Shown in pieces: positions 33,330 through 41,690 of a stretch of 64,000 nucleotides of DNA. The DNA lies in contig NZ_QEHM01000007.1 in NCBI RefSeq assembly GCF_003116585.1, forward strand, positions 124,001 to 188,000, in the 5' to 3' direction. The notes below the pieces were generated by a model, which saw nothing but the letters and a program-made list of their open reading frames with translations, was not told the DNA's origin and searched no databases. Position numbers and translations under genes: made by a program. The first letter of the stretch is position 1. Each line of letters begins with the position of its first letter. Source of the DNA: Albibacillus kandeliae. GTDB taxonomy: Bacteria; Pseudomonadota; Alphaproteobacteria; Rhodobacterales; Rhodobacteraceae.

Positions 33330-34352
33330 TCACCACATGTCCCCGAGGCGGAAGCCACGCGGGAAAGGGTCCGTCGGGTCGAGGACGTGCTGGTGATAAC
33401 CGGTGACCCAGGCGCGGCCGGTGATGCGGGGGAGAATGGCGGGGGTGCCGCCCTCGGTGGTGATGCCTGCGACGTGGCCGGTGAACTCGGTGTCGATGAT
33501 CGAGCGGTGCAGCAGGCGCTCGCCTTCGGCCAGTTCGCCCCGGGCGTGGAGCACGGCCATGCGGGCCGAGGTTCCCGTGCCGCAGGGCGAGCGGTCTATC
33601 CGGCCGGGCGAGACGATGACCGCATTGCGGGAGGTCAGGCCGCCCTCGATCCGCTCGATCGGGCCGGCAAAGAGGGTCTGGTTGATGGTGTGGATCTCGG
33701 GATTGACCGGGTGGATCGCCGGGATCTGTTCGGCAGCGGCGGCCTTGATGCGTTCGCCAAGCTCGACAAGGGCGCGGGCCTCGTCCGGGACGATGTCGAA
33801 GCCGAGCGCGGCGGCGTCGACCAGCACGTAGATCATGCCGCCGTAGGCCACATCCACGGTGATTTCGCCCAAGCCGGGCACATCGACCTTGGCGTCGAGC
33901 GCGAAGACGAAGGAGGGGACGTTGTCGAAGGTGACGCTCTCGCAGCTGCCGTTGTTGCAACGCGCCTCGACCGAGATCAGCCCGGCGGGGGCTTCCAGAG
34001 TGAGGCGGGTCACCGGCTCCTGCATCGCCACCATGCCGGTTTCGAGCGCGGCGGTGACCGTGCAGATGGTATTGGTGCCCGACATCGGGACGTAGAAGTC
34101 CGACTCCATGATCACGTAACCGAAGTCCGCCTCGGGCCGCGACGAGGGCAGGATCAGGTTCATGCAGAGGTTGGACTTTCCGCGCGGTTCGTTCAGCAGA
34201 AGCTGGCGCAGGTCATCGCCCTTGGTCTGTAGCCAGGTCATCTTTTCGAACATCGAGGTTCCGGGCACATCCAGCACGCCGCCGGTGATGACGTCATTGG
34301 CTTCGCCTTCGGCGTGCGCGCTGACCACGTTGATCATCCGAGATAGCCGCAT
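33330..34352 (-). CDS. Proline racemase-superfamily protein (Ser/Cys type)
   Basis: A 340-residue member of the proline racemase superfamily, which includes proline racemase, 4-hydroxyproline epimerase and trans-3-hydroxyproline dehydratase. The first catalytic position is Ser91 in PMSGTNTIC, where typical racemases have Cys in MCGH; the second is Cys257 in DRSPCGTGTS. A Ser/Cys pair is known in some 4-hydroxyproline epimerases, but the following Thr-Asn in place of His-Asn/Gly is unusual. It may isomerise or dehydrate a different imino acid. GGAGG lies before the ATG at 34352, and a perfect palindrome lies 43 bases further upstream. Confidence 0.8.
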   Translation of the reverse strand: MRLSRMINVVSAHAEGEANDVITGGVLDVPGTSMFEKMTWLQTKGDDLRQLLLNEPRGKSNLCMNLILPSSRPEADFGYVIMESDFYVPMSGTNTICTVTAALETGMVAMQEPVTRLTLEAPAGLISVEARCNNGSCESVTFDNVPSFVFALDAKVDVPGLGEITVDVAYGGMIYVLVDAAALGFDIVPDEARALVELGERIKAAAAEQIPAIHPVNPEIHTINQTLFAGPIERIEGGLTSRNAVIVSPGRIDRSPCGTGTSARMAVLHARGELAEGERLLHRSIIDTEFTGHVAGITTEGGTPAILPRITGRAWVTGYHQHVLDPTDPFPRGFRLGDMW

Positions 34353-34394
34353 GGGGGCCTCCGTCCTCGATTTCGGTATGCCTCTACTCGGAAC

Positions 34395-34408
34395 AGAAAA
34401 CGTTTTCT
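34395..34408. promoter_or_regulatory. Palindromic LacI-family operator, perfect copy
   Basis: AGAAAACGTTTTCT is a perfect 14-bp palindrome centred on CG, the standard architecture for LacI-family operators. It lies 43 bases upstream of the racemase-like start and is the most symmetric of the sites shared with 26749, 29772 and 34652. Confidence 0.75.
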
Positions 34409-34651
34409 TGCGCAAGATGTATTCTGATCCGAGGCTGATTTTGAGGATTTCAGGCGGATATGCATAAATTTTAGGCATCCGGGTCTGGATAGCGGAGCGA
34501 CGGTTTTGTGCCGAATTATAGCGAAGAATTTCACTTTATCATTTAATTTCAGCATTTTGATCGAGATGTCGCTCGCCGTCCTGGCTGAGTTTCCGGTGAA
34601 GGCTCGGAGGAAGTAGGTAGGGAGGTGATTTTCAACGCTTGCAGTGTTTTC

Positions 34652-34666
34652 TGTAAACGTTAATCA
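34652..34666 (+). promoter_or_regulatory. LacI-family operator upstream of the oxidase/epimerase operon
   Basis: TGTAAACGTTAATCA, differing at one base from the site at 29772-29786. It lies 97 bases before the first gene of the plus-strand operon and so links that operon to the same regulator. Confidence 0.7.
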
Positions 34667-34762
34667 TCGAGTCGGCCTGCCAACCGCTGTCCTGTCCAGG
34701 GATTCTGTGTTGGCGAGGTCGGGCGATACGGCGGTGAGAACCGCATTTGAACTGGGAATGCA

Positions 34763-35998
34763 ATGACAGCAGAGACGGTGGTCATCGGCGGGGGCGCGAT
34801 CGGGCTGGCACTGGCGCGCGATCTGCGCCTCAGGGGCAAGTCGGTGACGATGATCGAGCGCGACCCCGAGGGGTTCAATGCCTCCTGCGGGAACGCGGGC
34901 GGCTTCGGGGTCACCGAGGTGCTGCCGCTGGAAATGACCAACCTGCTGCGGAACCTGCCGCGCTGGCTGCTCGACCCGCTGGGCCCGGTCCGGGTCGGGG
35001 TGGGGCACCTGCCCTCGATGGTTCCGTTCATGGCGGGCATGGCAAAGACGATGCGCCCGGGCGAACGGGCGCGCATCAGCCGTGCGCTGTCGGCGCTGCT
35101 GTCACGGGCGCGGGCGGACTCGCTGCCGCTGATCGAGAGCCTCGGCCTGCGGTCGCAACTGCACGAGCGCGGCGCGCTCTGGGTCTACGAAACCCTTCAG
35201 GCGTTTCGGGCGGACGAGACCTCGCGCAACGAGCGGCGCGCGCTTGGCATCGAGATGCAGGAACTGAGCGCTGAGGAAGCCCGCGCGCTGGAGCCCGCGC
35301 TGGGGCCACGGGTTGTCGCGGGGGTGATGACCCCGCAATGGATGCACATGGACGATCCGGCCGAGGTGGTCCGCCGCCTGCGCGCCCAGGTGGTGGAGCA
35401 GGGTGTCGATGTCGTGACCGGCGAAGCGACCGCGATCAGCGGCAAGGCTGTCCTGCTGGCCGACGGGCGGAAGGTTCCGTTCGGGTCCGAGGTGATCGTG
35501 GCTGCCGGGGCATGGTCGGGGCAGCTTGCCCGGTCGGTCGGGGACCGCGTCGTGCTCGACAGCGAGCGGGGATACAACCGCACTATTCCCGGCGCGGATA
35601 TCGGCCTGACCCGCGAGATCATCTTTGCCGAGCGCCATTTCGTGGCGACGCCGATGTCGGTTGGCCTGCGGATCGGCGGCGCGGCGGAGTTCAGAGGCCT
35701 GACGGGCAAGCCCGACTACCGGCGCAGCGCGGCGCTGGCCGAACTGGCCCGGCGCTACTTCCCCGGTCTCGAGACCACGGATGGCACCGACTGGATGGGG
35801 CACCGCCCGGCCACGCCGGATTCCCTGCCCGTCATGGGCGCCTCGGCCCGGCGCGGCGATGTCTATTATGCCTTCGGCCACGGCCATGTGGGGCTGACGC
35901 TTGCGGCGACCACGGCAACCCTGCTGGCCGACCTGGTGACAGGACGCGCGCCGGATGTCGACCTGACCCCCTACGCGATTTCGCGCTTCTCACGATGA
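34763..35998 (+). CDS. FAD-dependent D-amino acid oxidase/dehydrogenase
   Basis: A 411-residue DadA/DAO-family flavoprotein: N-terminal FAD motif VVIGGGAIGLALARDL (residues 6-21), an Arg/Glu at the end of beta-2 (MIERD), and the C-terminal FAD loop WMGHRPATPDSLPVMGAS with AFGHGHVGLTLAATT. Placed directly before a 4-hydroxyproline epimerase, it most likely oxidises cis-4-hydroxy-D-proline to the imine, as in the known hydroxyproline pathway. The later enzymes of that pathway (deaminase and ketoglutarate semialdehyde dehydrogenase) are not in the window. Confidence 0.87.
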   Translation: MTAETVVIGGGAIGLALARDLRLRGKSVTMIERDPEGFNASCGNAGGFGVTEVLPLEMTNLLRNLPRWLLDPLGPVRVGVGHLPSMVPFMAGMAKTMRPGERARISRALSALLSRARADSLPLIESLGLRSQLHERGALWVYETLQAFRADETSRNERRALGIEMQELSAEEARALEPALGPRVVAGVMTPQWMHMDDPAEVVRRLRAQVVEQGVDVVTGEATAISGKAVLLADGRKVPFGSEVIVAAGAWSGQLARSVGDRVVLDSERGYNRTIPGADIGLTREIIFAERHFVATPMSVGLRIGGAAEFRGLTGKPDYRRSAALAELARRYFPGLETTDGTDWMGHRPATPDSLPVMGASARRGDVYYAFGHGHVGLTLAATTATLLADLVTGRAPDVDLTPYAISRFSR

Positions 35999-36024
35999 TC
36001 CCTTCGGAAATTCAAGGTACCCCC

Positions 36025-37032
36025 ATGACCTCGCACTCCTTCTTCTGCATCGACGCCCACACCTGCGGAAACCCGGTCCGGCTTGTCGTCGGCGGTGCCC
36101 CGCAGCTGCGTGGCAAGACCATGGCCGACAAACGGGCCGAGTTTCTGGCCGAGCATGACTGGGTCCGCAAATCGCTGATGTTCGAGCCGCGCGGGCATGA
36201 TGCCATGTCGGGCGCGATCCTCTATCCGACCCAGCGCGAGGACTGCGACCTCGGCTGGATCTTCATCGAGGTTTCGGGCTGCCTGCCGATGTGCGGGCAT
36301 GGCACCATCGGCACCATCACCGCAGCGATCGAACATGGTCTCGTGACCCCGAAGGTGCCGGGGCGGCTTGCCGCCGAAGTGCCGGCGGGCCGGATCGAGA
36401 TCGAGTACACCATGTCCGGTGATGGTCGCTTCGTCGACAGCGTGCGCCTGTTCAACGTGCCCGCCTATCTCCACGCCAAGGACGTCACCATCGACGTGCC
36501 GGGCCTTGGCGAGCTGACCGTCGATCTCTCCTACGGGGGCAACTACTACGTGATCATCGAGCCGCAGAAGAACTGGGCGGGCCTCGATGGGATGGACGTG
36601 GCGCAGATCGTCACGCTGAGCCCGGTGATCCGCGCGCTGGTGCAGGAGAAGGTCAAGCCGGTGCACCCGGAGGACCCGGCCATTCACGGGGTCAGCCACG
36701 TGATGTGGACGGATGCGCCGAAGCATCCCGAAGCCACTGCGCGCAATGCGGTATTCTTTGGCGAGCGTGGGATCGACAGGTCGCCCTGCGGCACCGGTAC
36801 CTCGTCGCGGATGGCGCAGCTGCATGCGCGGGGCAAGCTGGAGGTGGGCAAGGATTTTGTCCACGAGAGCTATATCGGCACGCTGTTCCACGGCCGTATC
36901 GAGGGCACGGCGACCGTCGCCGGGCAGCCGGCCATCCGGCCGAGCGTTGCCGGCTGGGCGCGGGTGACCGGGCACAACACCATCATCGTCGACGAGCGCG
37001 ACCCGCTCTGGGAGGGCTTTCAGCTGCTCTGA
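36025..37032 (+). CDS. 4-hydroxyproline epimerase
   Basis: A 335-residue proline racemase-superfamily enzyme with both catalytic cysteines: Cys90 in LPMCGHGTIG and Cys255 in DRSPCGTGTS. The N-terminus HSFFCIDAHTCGNPVRLV and the overall length fit 4-hydroxyproline epimerase, which converts trans-4-hydroxy-L-proline to cis-4-hydroxy-D-proline without a cofactor. The oxidase gene upstream supports this. AAGG lies seven bases before the ATG at 36025; an in-frame ATG at 35995, overlapping the oxidase stop, is the alternative. Confidence 0.87.
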   Translation: MTSHSFFCIDAHTCGNPVRLVVGGAPQLRGKTMADKRAEFLAEHDWVRKSLMFEPRGHDAMSGAILYPTQREDCDLGWIFIEVSGCLPMCGHGTIGTITAAIEHGLVTPKVPGRLAAEVPAGRIEIEYTMSGDGRFVDSVRLFNVPAYLHAKDVTIDVPGLGELTVDLSYGGNYYVIIEPQKNWAGLDGMDVAQIVTLSPVIRALVQEKVKPVHPEDPAIHGVSHVMWTDAPKHPEATARNAVFFGERGIDRSPCGTGTSSRMAQLHARGKLEVGKDFVHESYIGTLFHGRIEGTATVAGQPAIRPSVAGWARVTGHNTIIVDERDPLWEGFQLL

Positions 37033-37084
37033 GCGCGCCCTCGACCGACCCCAGCCATTCGCCAAGAACAGGGAGACGACGATC

Positions 37085-37591
37085 ATGAAACTGCTGGCCC
37101 GGATCAACGGGGGCATCACGTTTGTTGTCGGAGCACTGCTGCTCGTGGCGACGCTGTCGATCACGATCCAGATCGCGATCCGCTTCCTGCTCACCCGGTT
37201 CGGGCTCAACATCTCGGCCCCCTGGACCGAGGAACTGTGCCGGTACTGCATTACCTGGTCGGTGTTCCTCGGGGCGGGGGTGCTCTGTCGGGACGGGCGG
37301 CTGATCGCGGTCGACTTCCTCGTGCATGTCCTGCCGGTCAAGCCATCGATGGTGCTCGAAACCTTCTCGATCGCGATGACGCTGGTCTTCTTCGGGCTGA
37401 CCGGCTGGCTCGGCTGGCAGCTGTTCCACGACGGGTTCAACGAGACCTCGCCGGTGATGCGGATCCCGATGGCCTATGTCTACGCCGCCGTGCCGCTTGG
37501 TGCCGTGCTGGCCGTGGCGAACGGCCTCGCCTTCATGGTCGACCGGCTGAGTTTTCCCGAGCGGCCCCACCCCTCGGAAGTGATGGAATAG
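37085..37591 (+). CDS. TRAP transporter small membrane subunit (DctQ type)
   Basis: A 168-residue protein with four hydrophobic segments and the conserved TEELCRYCITWSVFLGA region typical of DctQ subunits. It begins the second TRAP system of the window, 52 bases after the epimerase stop, and works with the large permease (37601) and binding protein (38883). Context suggests import of hydroxyproline or a related imino acid, alongside the LacI-controlled ABC importer. Confidence 0.88.
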   Translation: MKLLARINGGITFVVGALLLVATLSITIQIAIRFLLTRFGLNISAPWTEELCRYCITWSVFLGAGVLCRDGRLIAVDFLVHVLPVKPSMVLETFSIAMTLVFFGLTGWLGWQLFHDGFNETSPVMRIPMAYVYAAVPLGAVLAVANGLAFMVDRLSFPERPHPSEVME

Positions 37592-37600
37592 GAGCCGACC

Positions 37601-38869
37601 ATGACCTCATCGATCCTGGCGCTTATCGTCATGCTCGCGAGCGCGGTGCCGATTGCCGTGATCCTCGGGCTGTTCTCCATCGTCGGCCTGTGGATGATGG
37701 GCATCCCGCCGATTGCAGCGCTGCAATCCTCGCTCGAGAGCCTCGACAGCTTTTCCCTGATGGCGGTGCCCTTCTACGTGCTGGCCGGGAACATCATGCG
37801 GGCCGGGGGCATCTCGGACCGTCTGGTCGATTTCGCCAATGCCATCGTCGGCTGGTTCCGGGGCGGGCTGGGGGCGGCGGTGGTCCTGACCTGCATGTTC
37901 TTCGCGACGATCTCCGGCTCCTCCTCGGCCACCACGGCGGCGGTCGGCGGGATCACCGTGCCCGCGATGGTGAAGAAGCGTTACCCCAAGAACTTCTCGG
38001 CAGCGACGGTGGCCGCGGCGGGCGAACTGGGCGCGATCATCCCGCCCTCGCTGCCGATGATCGTCTACGCGCTGGTGATGGGCATCTCGGCCTCGGACCT
38101 GTTCATCGCCGGGATCGTACCGGGCATCCTGATCGGCCTGTCGCTGATGGCGGTGGTGATCGTCACCGCCCGGGTCAAGAAGTTCGACGAGATCCAGACC
38201 CTGACCTTTGGCGAATGGCGCGGCAACCTCTGGTACGCGAGCAAGCGCGCGGTCCCCGCCATGGTCATCCCGATCATCATTCTTGGCGGGATCTACTCCG
38301 GCAGCTTCACCCCGACGGAGGCTGCCGTGGTCGCGACCGTGGCGGGGTTCCTGATCTCCACGCTCGTGTTCCGCCAGATGGGCATGGCCGAGATCATCGA
38401 GACCTTCCGGCGCAGCGCGCTGACCTCGGCGGGGTTGCTGCTGATCGTCGCCTCGGCCTCGGCCTTCGGGTTCTTCCTGACGATCAACATGGTGCCGCAG
38501 ACCGTGGGCAACTGGATCACCAGCATCTCGGACAACCCGGTGATGTTCCTTCTGATCGTGAACCTCGTGCTGTTCGCGACCGGCATGTTCATGGAGACGC
38601 TGGCGGCGATCATCGTGATCGGTCCGATCCTCGCGCCGGTCGCGCAGAACTACGGCATCGACCCGGTTCACTTCGGGCTGATCATGATCGCGAACCTTGC
38701 CACCGGCATGGTGACGCCGCCCGTTGGCGTGAACCTGTTCGTGGCCTGCGAGACCGCCGGGCTGCGGGTCGACCAGATCATCCGGCCGCTCCTGCTGTTC
38801 CTCGCGACGCTCATCTTCGACGTCTTCCTCATCACCTACGTCCCTGCGCTTTCGCAGATATTCCACTGA
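37601..38869 (+). CDS. TRAP transporter large permease (DctM type)
   Basis: A 422-residue, about 12-helix DctM protein: MAVPFYVLAGNIMRAGGIS, ATISGSSSATTAAVGG, GAIIPPSLPMIVYALVMG and TPTEAAVVATV are family hallmarks. It forms the transport channel with the preceding small subunit, nine bases upstream. It is only distantly similar to the first DctM in the window (3170-4441), which suggests a different substrate. Confidence 0.92.
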   Translation: MTSSILALIVMLASAVPIAVILGLFSIVGLWMMGIPPIAALQSSLESLDSFSLMAVPFYVLAGNIMRAGGISDRLVDFANAIVGWFRGGLGAAVVLTCMFFATISGSSSATTAAVGGITVPAMVKKRYPKNFSAATVAAAGELGAIIPPSLPMIVYALVMGISASDLFIAGIVPGILIGLSLMAVVIVTARVKKFDEIQTLTFGEWRGNLWYASKRAVPAMVIPIIILGGIYSGSFTPTEAAVVATVAGFLISTLVFRQMGMAEIIETFRRSALTSAGLLLIVASASAFGFFLTINMVPQTVGNWITSISDNPVMFLLIVNLVLFATGMFMETLAAIIVIGPILAPVAQNYGIDPVHFGLIMIANLATGMVTPPVGVNLFVACETAGLRVDQIIRPLLLFLATLIFDVFLITYVPALSQIFH

Positions 38870-38882
38870 AGAAAGGATCCCC

Positions 38883-39857
38883 ATGCTGAAGACATTCTCT
38901 CTCGCCGCGCTGTCGGTGACCCTGACCGCCGGCGCCCTCTGGGCCGATCCGGTCCAGCTCAAGATCGGTCACGTGCTGACCGAGGGCAGCAGCTACCACG
39001 TGGCCGCCGCCACCTTTGCCGAGGAACTGGAAAAGAGCGGCGAGTTCGAGGTCCAGATTTTCCCGCGCGGGCAACTGGGCGGCGAGGTCAAGATGATCCA
39101 GCTGGCCACGGTCGGCGCGCTCGACGTGGTGGTGACCGGCTCGGCGCCGGTGGAAAACACGGTGCCGCAGATGGGCCTGCTGGCGATGCCCTACCTGTTC
39201 GACGACCTTGCGCAGGCCGAAGACGTGCTGCGCGGTCCGGCGGGCGTCCACTTCCTCGACTACCTCTCGGAAAAGAAGCTGAAGGGCCTGACCTTCATCT
39301 CGGCGCTGGAGCGGAACGTGCTGACCTCGCAGAAAGAGATCGTGACGCCGGACGACATGGACGGCCTCAAGATCCGCGTGATCCAGGGCCCCGCCTTCAT
39401 CGAGACCTACAAGGCGCTCGGCGCCCAGCCGACGCCGATGGCCTACTCGGAGCTTTACCTCGCCATGCAGAGCGGCGTGGTCGACGCGGCCGAAGCCTCG
39501 CCCGACACGATGATTGCCGACAAGTTCGTCGAGGTGTCGAAGTACTATACCCTGACCAAGGCGCAATACATGCCGGCGCTGATGTTGATGTCGGGCGCGA
39601 AGTACAACTCGCTGACCGACGCGCAGAAGGAGATCGTGGCTGCCGCATCGGACAAGGCTGCCGAGGCTGCCTTTGCCACCTACAACGACAGCTACAAGAA
39701 ATCGATCGATGCGATGGCGGGCTTTGGCGTGACCGTGAAGGAAGTGGACGCCGCGCCCTTCGCCGAGAAGGCCCGTGCGGCATGGCCTGCGCTGATGTCG
39801 AGCATTCCCGGCTCCGAAGCTGATCTGAAGGTCATTCAGGACGCCAAGGGCGAGTAA
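38883..39857 (+). CDS. TRAP transporter solute-binding protein (DctP type)
   Basis: A 324-residue periplasmic protein with a signal peptide (cleavage after about residue 21, GALWADPVQ). The FPRGQLGGEVKMIQLATVGALD and DGLKIRVIQGPAF segments are typical DctP features; the Arg in KIRV normally binds the substrate carboxylate. AAAGGATC lies before the ATG. It is the last gene of the operon and is followed by a strong terminator. Confidence 0.92.
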   Translation: MLKTFSLAALSVTLTAGALWADPVQLKIGHVLTEGSSYHVAAATFAEELEKSGEFEVQIFPRGQLGGEVKMIQLATVGALDVVVTGSAPVENTVPQMGLLAMPYLFDDLAQAEDVLRGPAGVHFLDYLSEKKLKGLTFISALERNVLTSQKEIVTPDDMDGLKIRVIQGPAFIETYKALGAQPTPMAYSELYLAMQSGVVDAAEASPDTMIADKFVEVSKYYTLTKAQYMPALMLMSGAKYNSLTDAQKEIVAAASDKAAEAAFATYNDSYKKSIDAMAGFGVTVKEVDAAPFAEKARAAWPALMSSIPGSEADLKVIQDAKGE

Positions 39858-39883
39858 GCTGCCGGACTGGTAGAATAGAATAG

Positions 39884-39921
39884 CGCGCTGCCGGATCCGG
39901 TCCGGCAGCGCGTCGTTTTTT
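39884..39921 (+). terminator. Rho-independent terminator of the oxidase/epimerase/TRAP operon
   Basis: CGCGCTGCCGGA, a TCCGG loop, and TCCGGCAGCGCG form a perfect 12-bp stem, followed three bases later by a run of six T. It lies 26 bases after the TRAP binding-protein stop. Confidence 0.9.
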
Positions 39922-40025
39922 GGGGGCAGGTGCAGAGGGGCTGCGGGTGCACGGAGCCGCCGCCGGGTATCCAGTTGTCCGTCATCTTTGCACGAGACTT
40001 CCCGGCATTTTCGCACTACCCCTGA

Positions 40026-40038
40026 TACGCAATGCGTA
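40026..40038. promoter_or_regulatory. Palindrome TACGCAATGCGTA, putative Lrp-type operator (copy 1)
   Basis: A perfect 13-bp inverted repeat with a central A. It abuts the ribosome binding site (AAGGAG) of the Lrp/AsnC regulator gene. An identical copy lies at 40533-40545 downstream of that gene. Binding here would block the regulator's own expression. Confidence 0.7.
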
Positions 40039-40052
40039 AGGAGAACGGGATC

Positions 40053-40499
40053 ATGGTGCGAATCGATGAGGTGGATCAGGAGATCATCCGGGAGCTTCAG
40101 GCTGACGGACGGGCCTCTCTGAGGGAGATTGCCCGCAAATTGGGCGTCGTCGAGGGCACCATCCGCGCGCGGCTCAAGCGGCTTCAGGACGAGGGGGTTC
40201 TGCGGATCATCGCCTTTGCGGATCCGGCCAAGCTGGGTCACGGGGCGATGAGTCTCGCCTTCCTTGAGGTTTCGCCCCAGCGGCACGACGCGGTGATCGA
40301 GGAACTGCTGGGCTGGTCCGAGATCAGCTATCTCTCTGAAACCCTGTCCGAAACCGGCATCTGCGCGCAGCTTGTCTGCCGGGATCAGGAAGAGCTGTGG
40401 GCCATCCGCCAGAAGATCGCGTCGCTGGAGGGGGTGAGCCGCATCCAGATGCTGCCCGAGGTGCGTGTTCACAAGATACGGTTCACGCAAGAAATCTGA
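40053..40499 (+). CDS. Lrp/AsnC-family transcriptional regulator
   Basis: A 148-residue regulator with an N-terminal helix-turn-helix (about residues 5-55: DQEIIRELQADGRASLREIARKLG and GTIRARLKRLQDEGV) and a C-terminal ligand-sensing RAM domain. The start at 40053 is favoured by AAGGAGA eight bases upstream; an in-frame ATG at 40032 lies inside the palindromic operator. It sits between the hydroxyproline-type operon (terminated at 39921) and the Rieske oxygenase genes. Two identical palindromes flank it, one over its own start region and one before the oxygenase promoter. Confidence 0.88.
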   Translation: MVRIDEVDQEIIRELQADGRASLREIARKLGVVEGTIRARLKRLQDEGVLRIIAFADPAKLGHGAMSLAFLEVSPQRHDAVIEELLGWSEISYLSETLSETGICAQLVCRDQEELWAIRQKIASLEGVSRIQMLPEVRVHKIRFTQEI

Positions 40500-40532
40500 A
40501 CCAGCGTTTCCTCTGATTATTAGCCTCAAAAA

Positions 40533-40545
40533 TACGCAATGCGTA
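40533..40545. promoter_or_regulatory. Palindrome TACGCAATGCGTA, putative Lrp-type operator (copy 2)
   Basis: Identical to the site at 40026-40038. It lies 21 bases upstream of a likely -35 box (TTGACT, 40567), a position that suits an activator of the oxygenase operon. A half-site TGACGCAA follows at 40551. Confidence 0.7.
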
Positions 40546-40566
40546 ATATATGACGCAACAGATCTA

Positions 40567-40595
40567 TTGACTTCGTAAAACTTGGTCGCATGATT
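40567..40595 (+). promoter_or_regulatory. Probable sigma-70 promoter of the Rieske oxygenase operon
   Basis: TTGACT (40567-40572), a 17-base spacer and ATGATT (40590-40595) resemble -35 and -10 boxes. Transcription would begin near 40602, giving a leader of about 47 bases before the start codon at 40649. Confidence 0.5.
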
Positions 40596-40648
40596 GAGCC
40601 AAGGCCCGGGTGTCGCCACCGGTCCGCACGTTCAATTCGGAGACCAAG

Positions 40649-41689
40649 ATGCTTGATCAGAGCCAGATACCATCCAGCCCGCTGCCCGCGTTCGGTGGCC
40701 CCAAGCGAGAGGCCGCCGAGGCGGCGATGCGGCGCGCATGGTGGCCGGTCGCGCGGTCGGTCGACCTTGCCACACCGCAGCCCGCGATCCTGCTGGGCGA
40801 GCGGCTGGTCGTCTACCGGACCGAGAGCGGACGCGCCGTGGTGCAGTCGCGCCGGTGCCCGCATCGGGGCGGCGACATGTGCCAGGGCAAGGTGCACGGC
40901 GAGGCCATCGGCTGCCCCTATCACGGCTGGCAATTCTCGGCGGAGGATGGCGTCGTATCGCACGTGCCCTCGATGCCGGATCAGTCCAAGCGCCCGATGA
41001 AGGCGCAGCTGAAGACCTATCCGGTGATCGAGCAATGGGGCCACGTCTGGACCGCTCTCGAAGGGGAGGGCCCCGACTTCTACGAGGTGCCGGCCTGGGA
41101 CGGGGTCACATTTGAATGGATGGCGGGAACGCCGCTTGATTCCGTGACCGGCGTTGCGGTCGCCATCGAGAACTTCCGCGATGTCGCGCATTTTCCCTTC
41201 GTGCATGAGGTCAGCATGGGGCCGACGCCGCATGTGGTGGAGCCCCTGCAGGTCAAGCGTGAAGGGCTGACGATCACCATGGATCGCCCGCTTCTGGCTG
41301 GTGCAGGCGACTGGGCGACCGACGGGAATTGCGACATGCATTACTTCTGTGCCGCGCCCGGAATCGCCACGATCACCTACGACTATCCTGACAAGGGCAA
41401 GCGCGTGGTGGTCGGGTTCCCCTCGCCGATGGCCTACGATCACGTGATGATCTTCTGGGGGGTCGCCAACGAGGTGGGCTTCAAGGGCGAAAGCCTCGAG
41501 GAATGCCTGCGGCTGGAGGAGATCGTCTATCGCGAGGACTTGCCGATCGCCGGGGCGCTCGAGCCGCGCGAGGTCGACTGGGATGGCGGTTACGAAGAGC
41601 ATTCGGTGCCGGCCGACCTGTTCACCCTGAACTATCGCCGGGCCTTCAACGAGTTCGTGACGCGAACCCTCGCGCCCGCCGGGTCGTGA
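40649..41689 (+). CDS. Rieske non-heme iron oxygenase, oxygenase component
   Basis: A 346-residue oxygenase of the phthalate/vanillate (VanA-like) type. The Rieske cluster ligands are Cys70 and His72 (CPHRGGD) and Cys89 and His92 (CPYHGW). The mononuclear iron site lies in ENFRDVAHFPFVH, with Asn175, Asp178 (bridging), His181 and His186. Enzymes of this length often perform O- or N-demethylation or hydroxylation of aromatic acids or quaternary amines. The start at 40649 follows CGGAG by six bases. The electron-transfer partner is encoded next. The substrate is unknown; the following importer and amine genes point to a nitrogen compound. Confidence 0.9.
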   Translation: MLDQSQIPSSPLPAFGGPKREAAEAAMRRAWWPVARSVDLATPQPAILLGERLVVYRTESGRAVVQSRRCPHRGGDMCQGKVHGEAIGCPYHGWQFSAEDGVVSHVPSMPDQSKRPMKAQLKTYPVIEQWGHVWTALEGEGPDFYEVPAWDGVTFEWMAGTPLDSVTGVAVAIENFRDVAHFPFVHEVSMGPTPHVVEPLQVKREGLTITMDRPLLAGAGDWATDGNCDMHYFCAAPGIATITYDYPDKGKRVVVGFPSPMAYDHVMIFWGVANEVGFKGESLEECLRLEEIVYREDLPIAGALEPREVDWDGGYEEHSVPADLFTLNYRRAFNEFVTRTLAPAGS

Positions 41690-41690
41690 G

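Larger units (their letters stand above)
34353..34762. other. Divergent promoter region of the two imino-acid operons
   Basis: A 410-base AT-richer gap between the racemase-like operon (minus) and the oxidase/epimerase operon (plus). It carries two AACGTT-centred sites (34395-34408 and 34652-34666), one near each operon, and a second short palindrome CTTGCGCAAG at 34407-34416. No coding frame looks real. Confidence 0.6.

Noticed and set aside
40026-40545. The repeated TACGCAATGCGTA as an insertion-element end or CRISPR repeat
   Set aside because: Only two copies 507 bp apart with a regulator gene between them and no transposase or spacer pattern; operator use explains it better.
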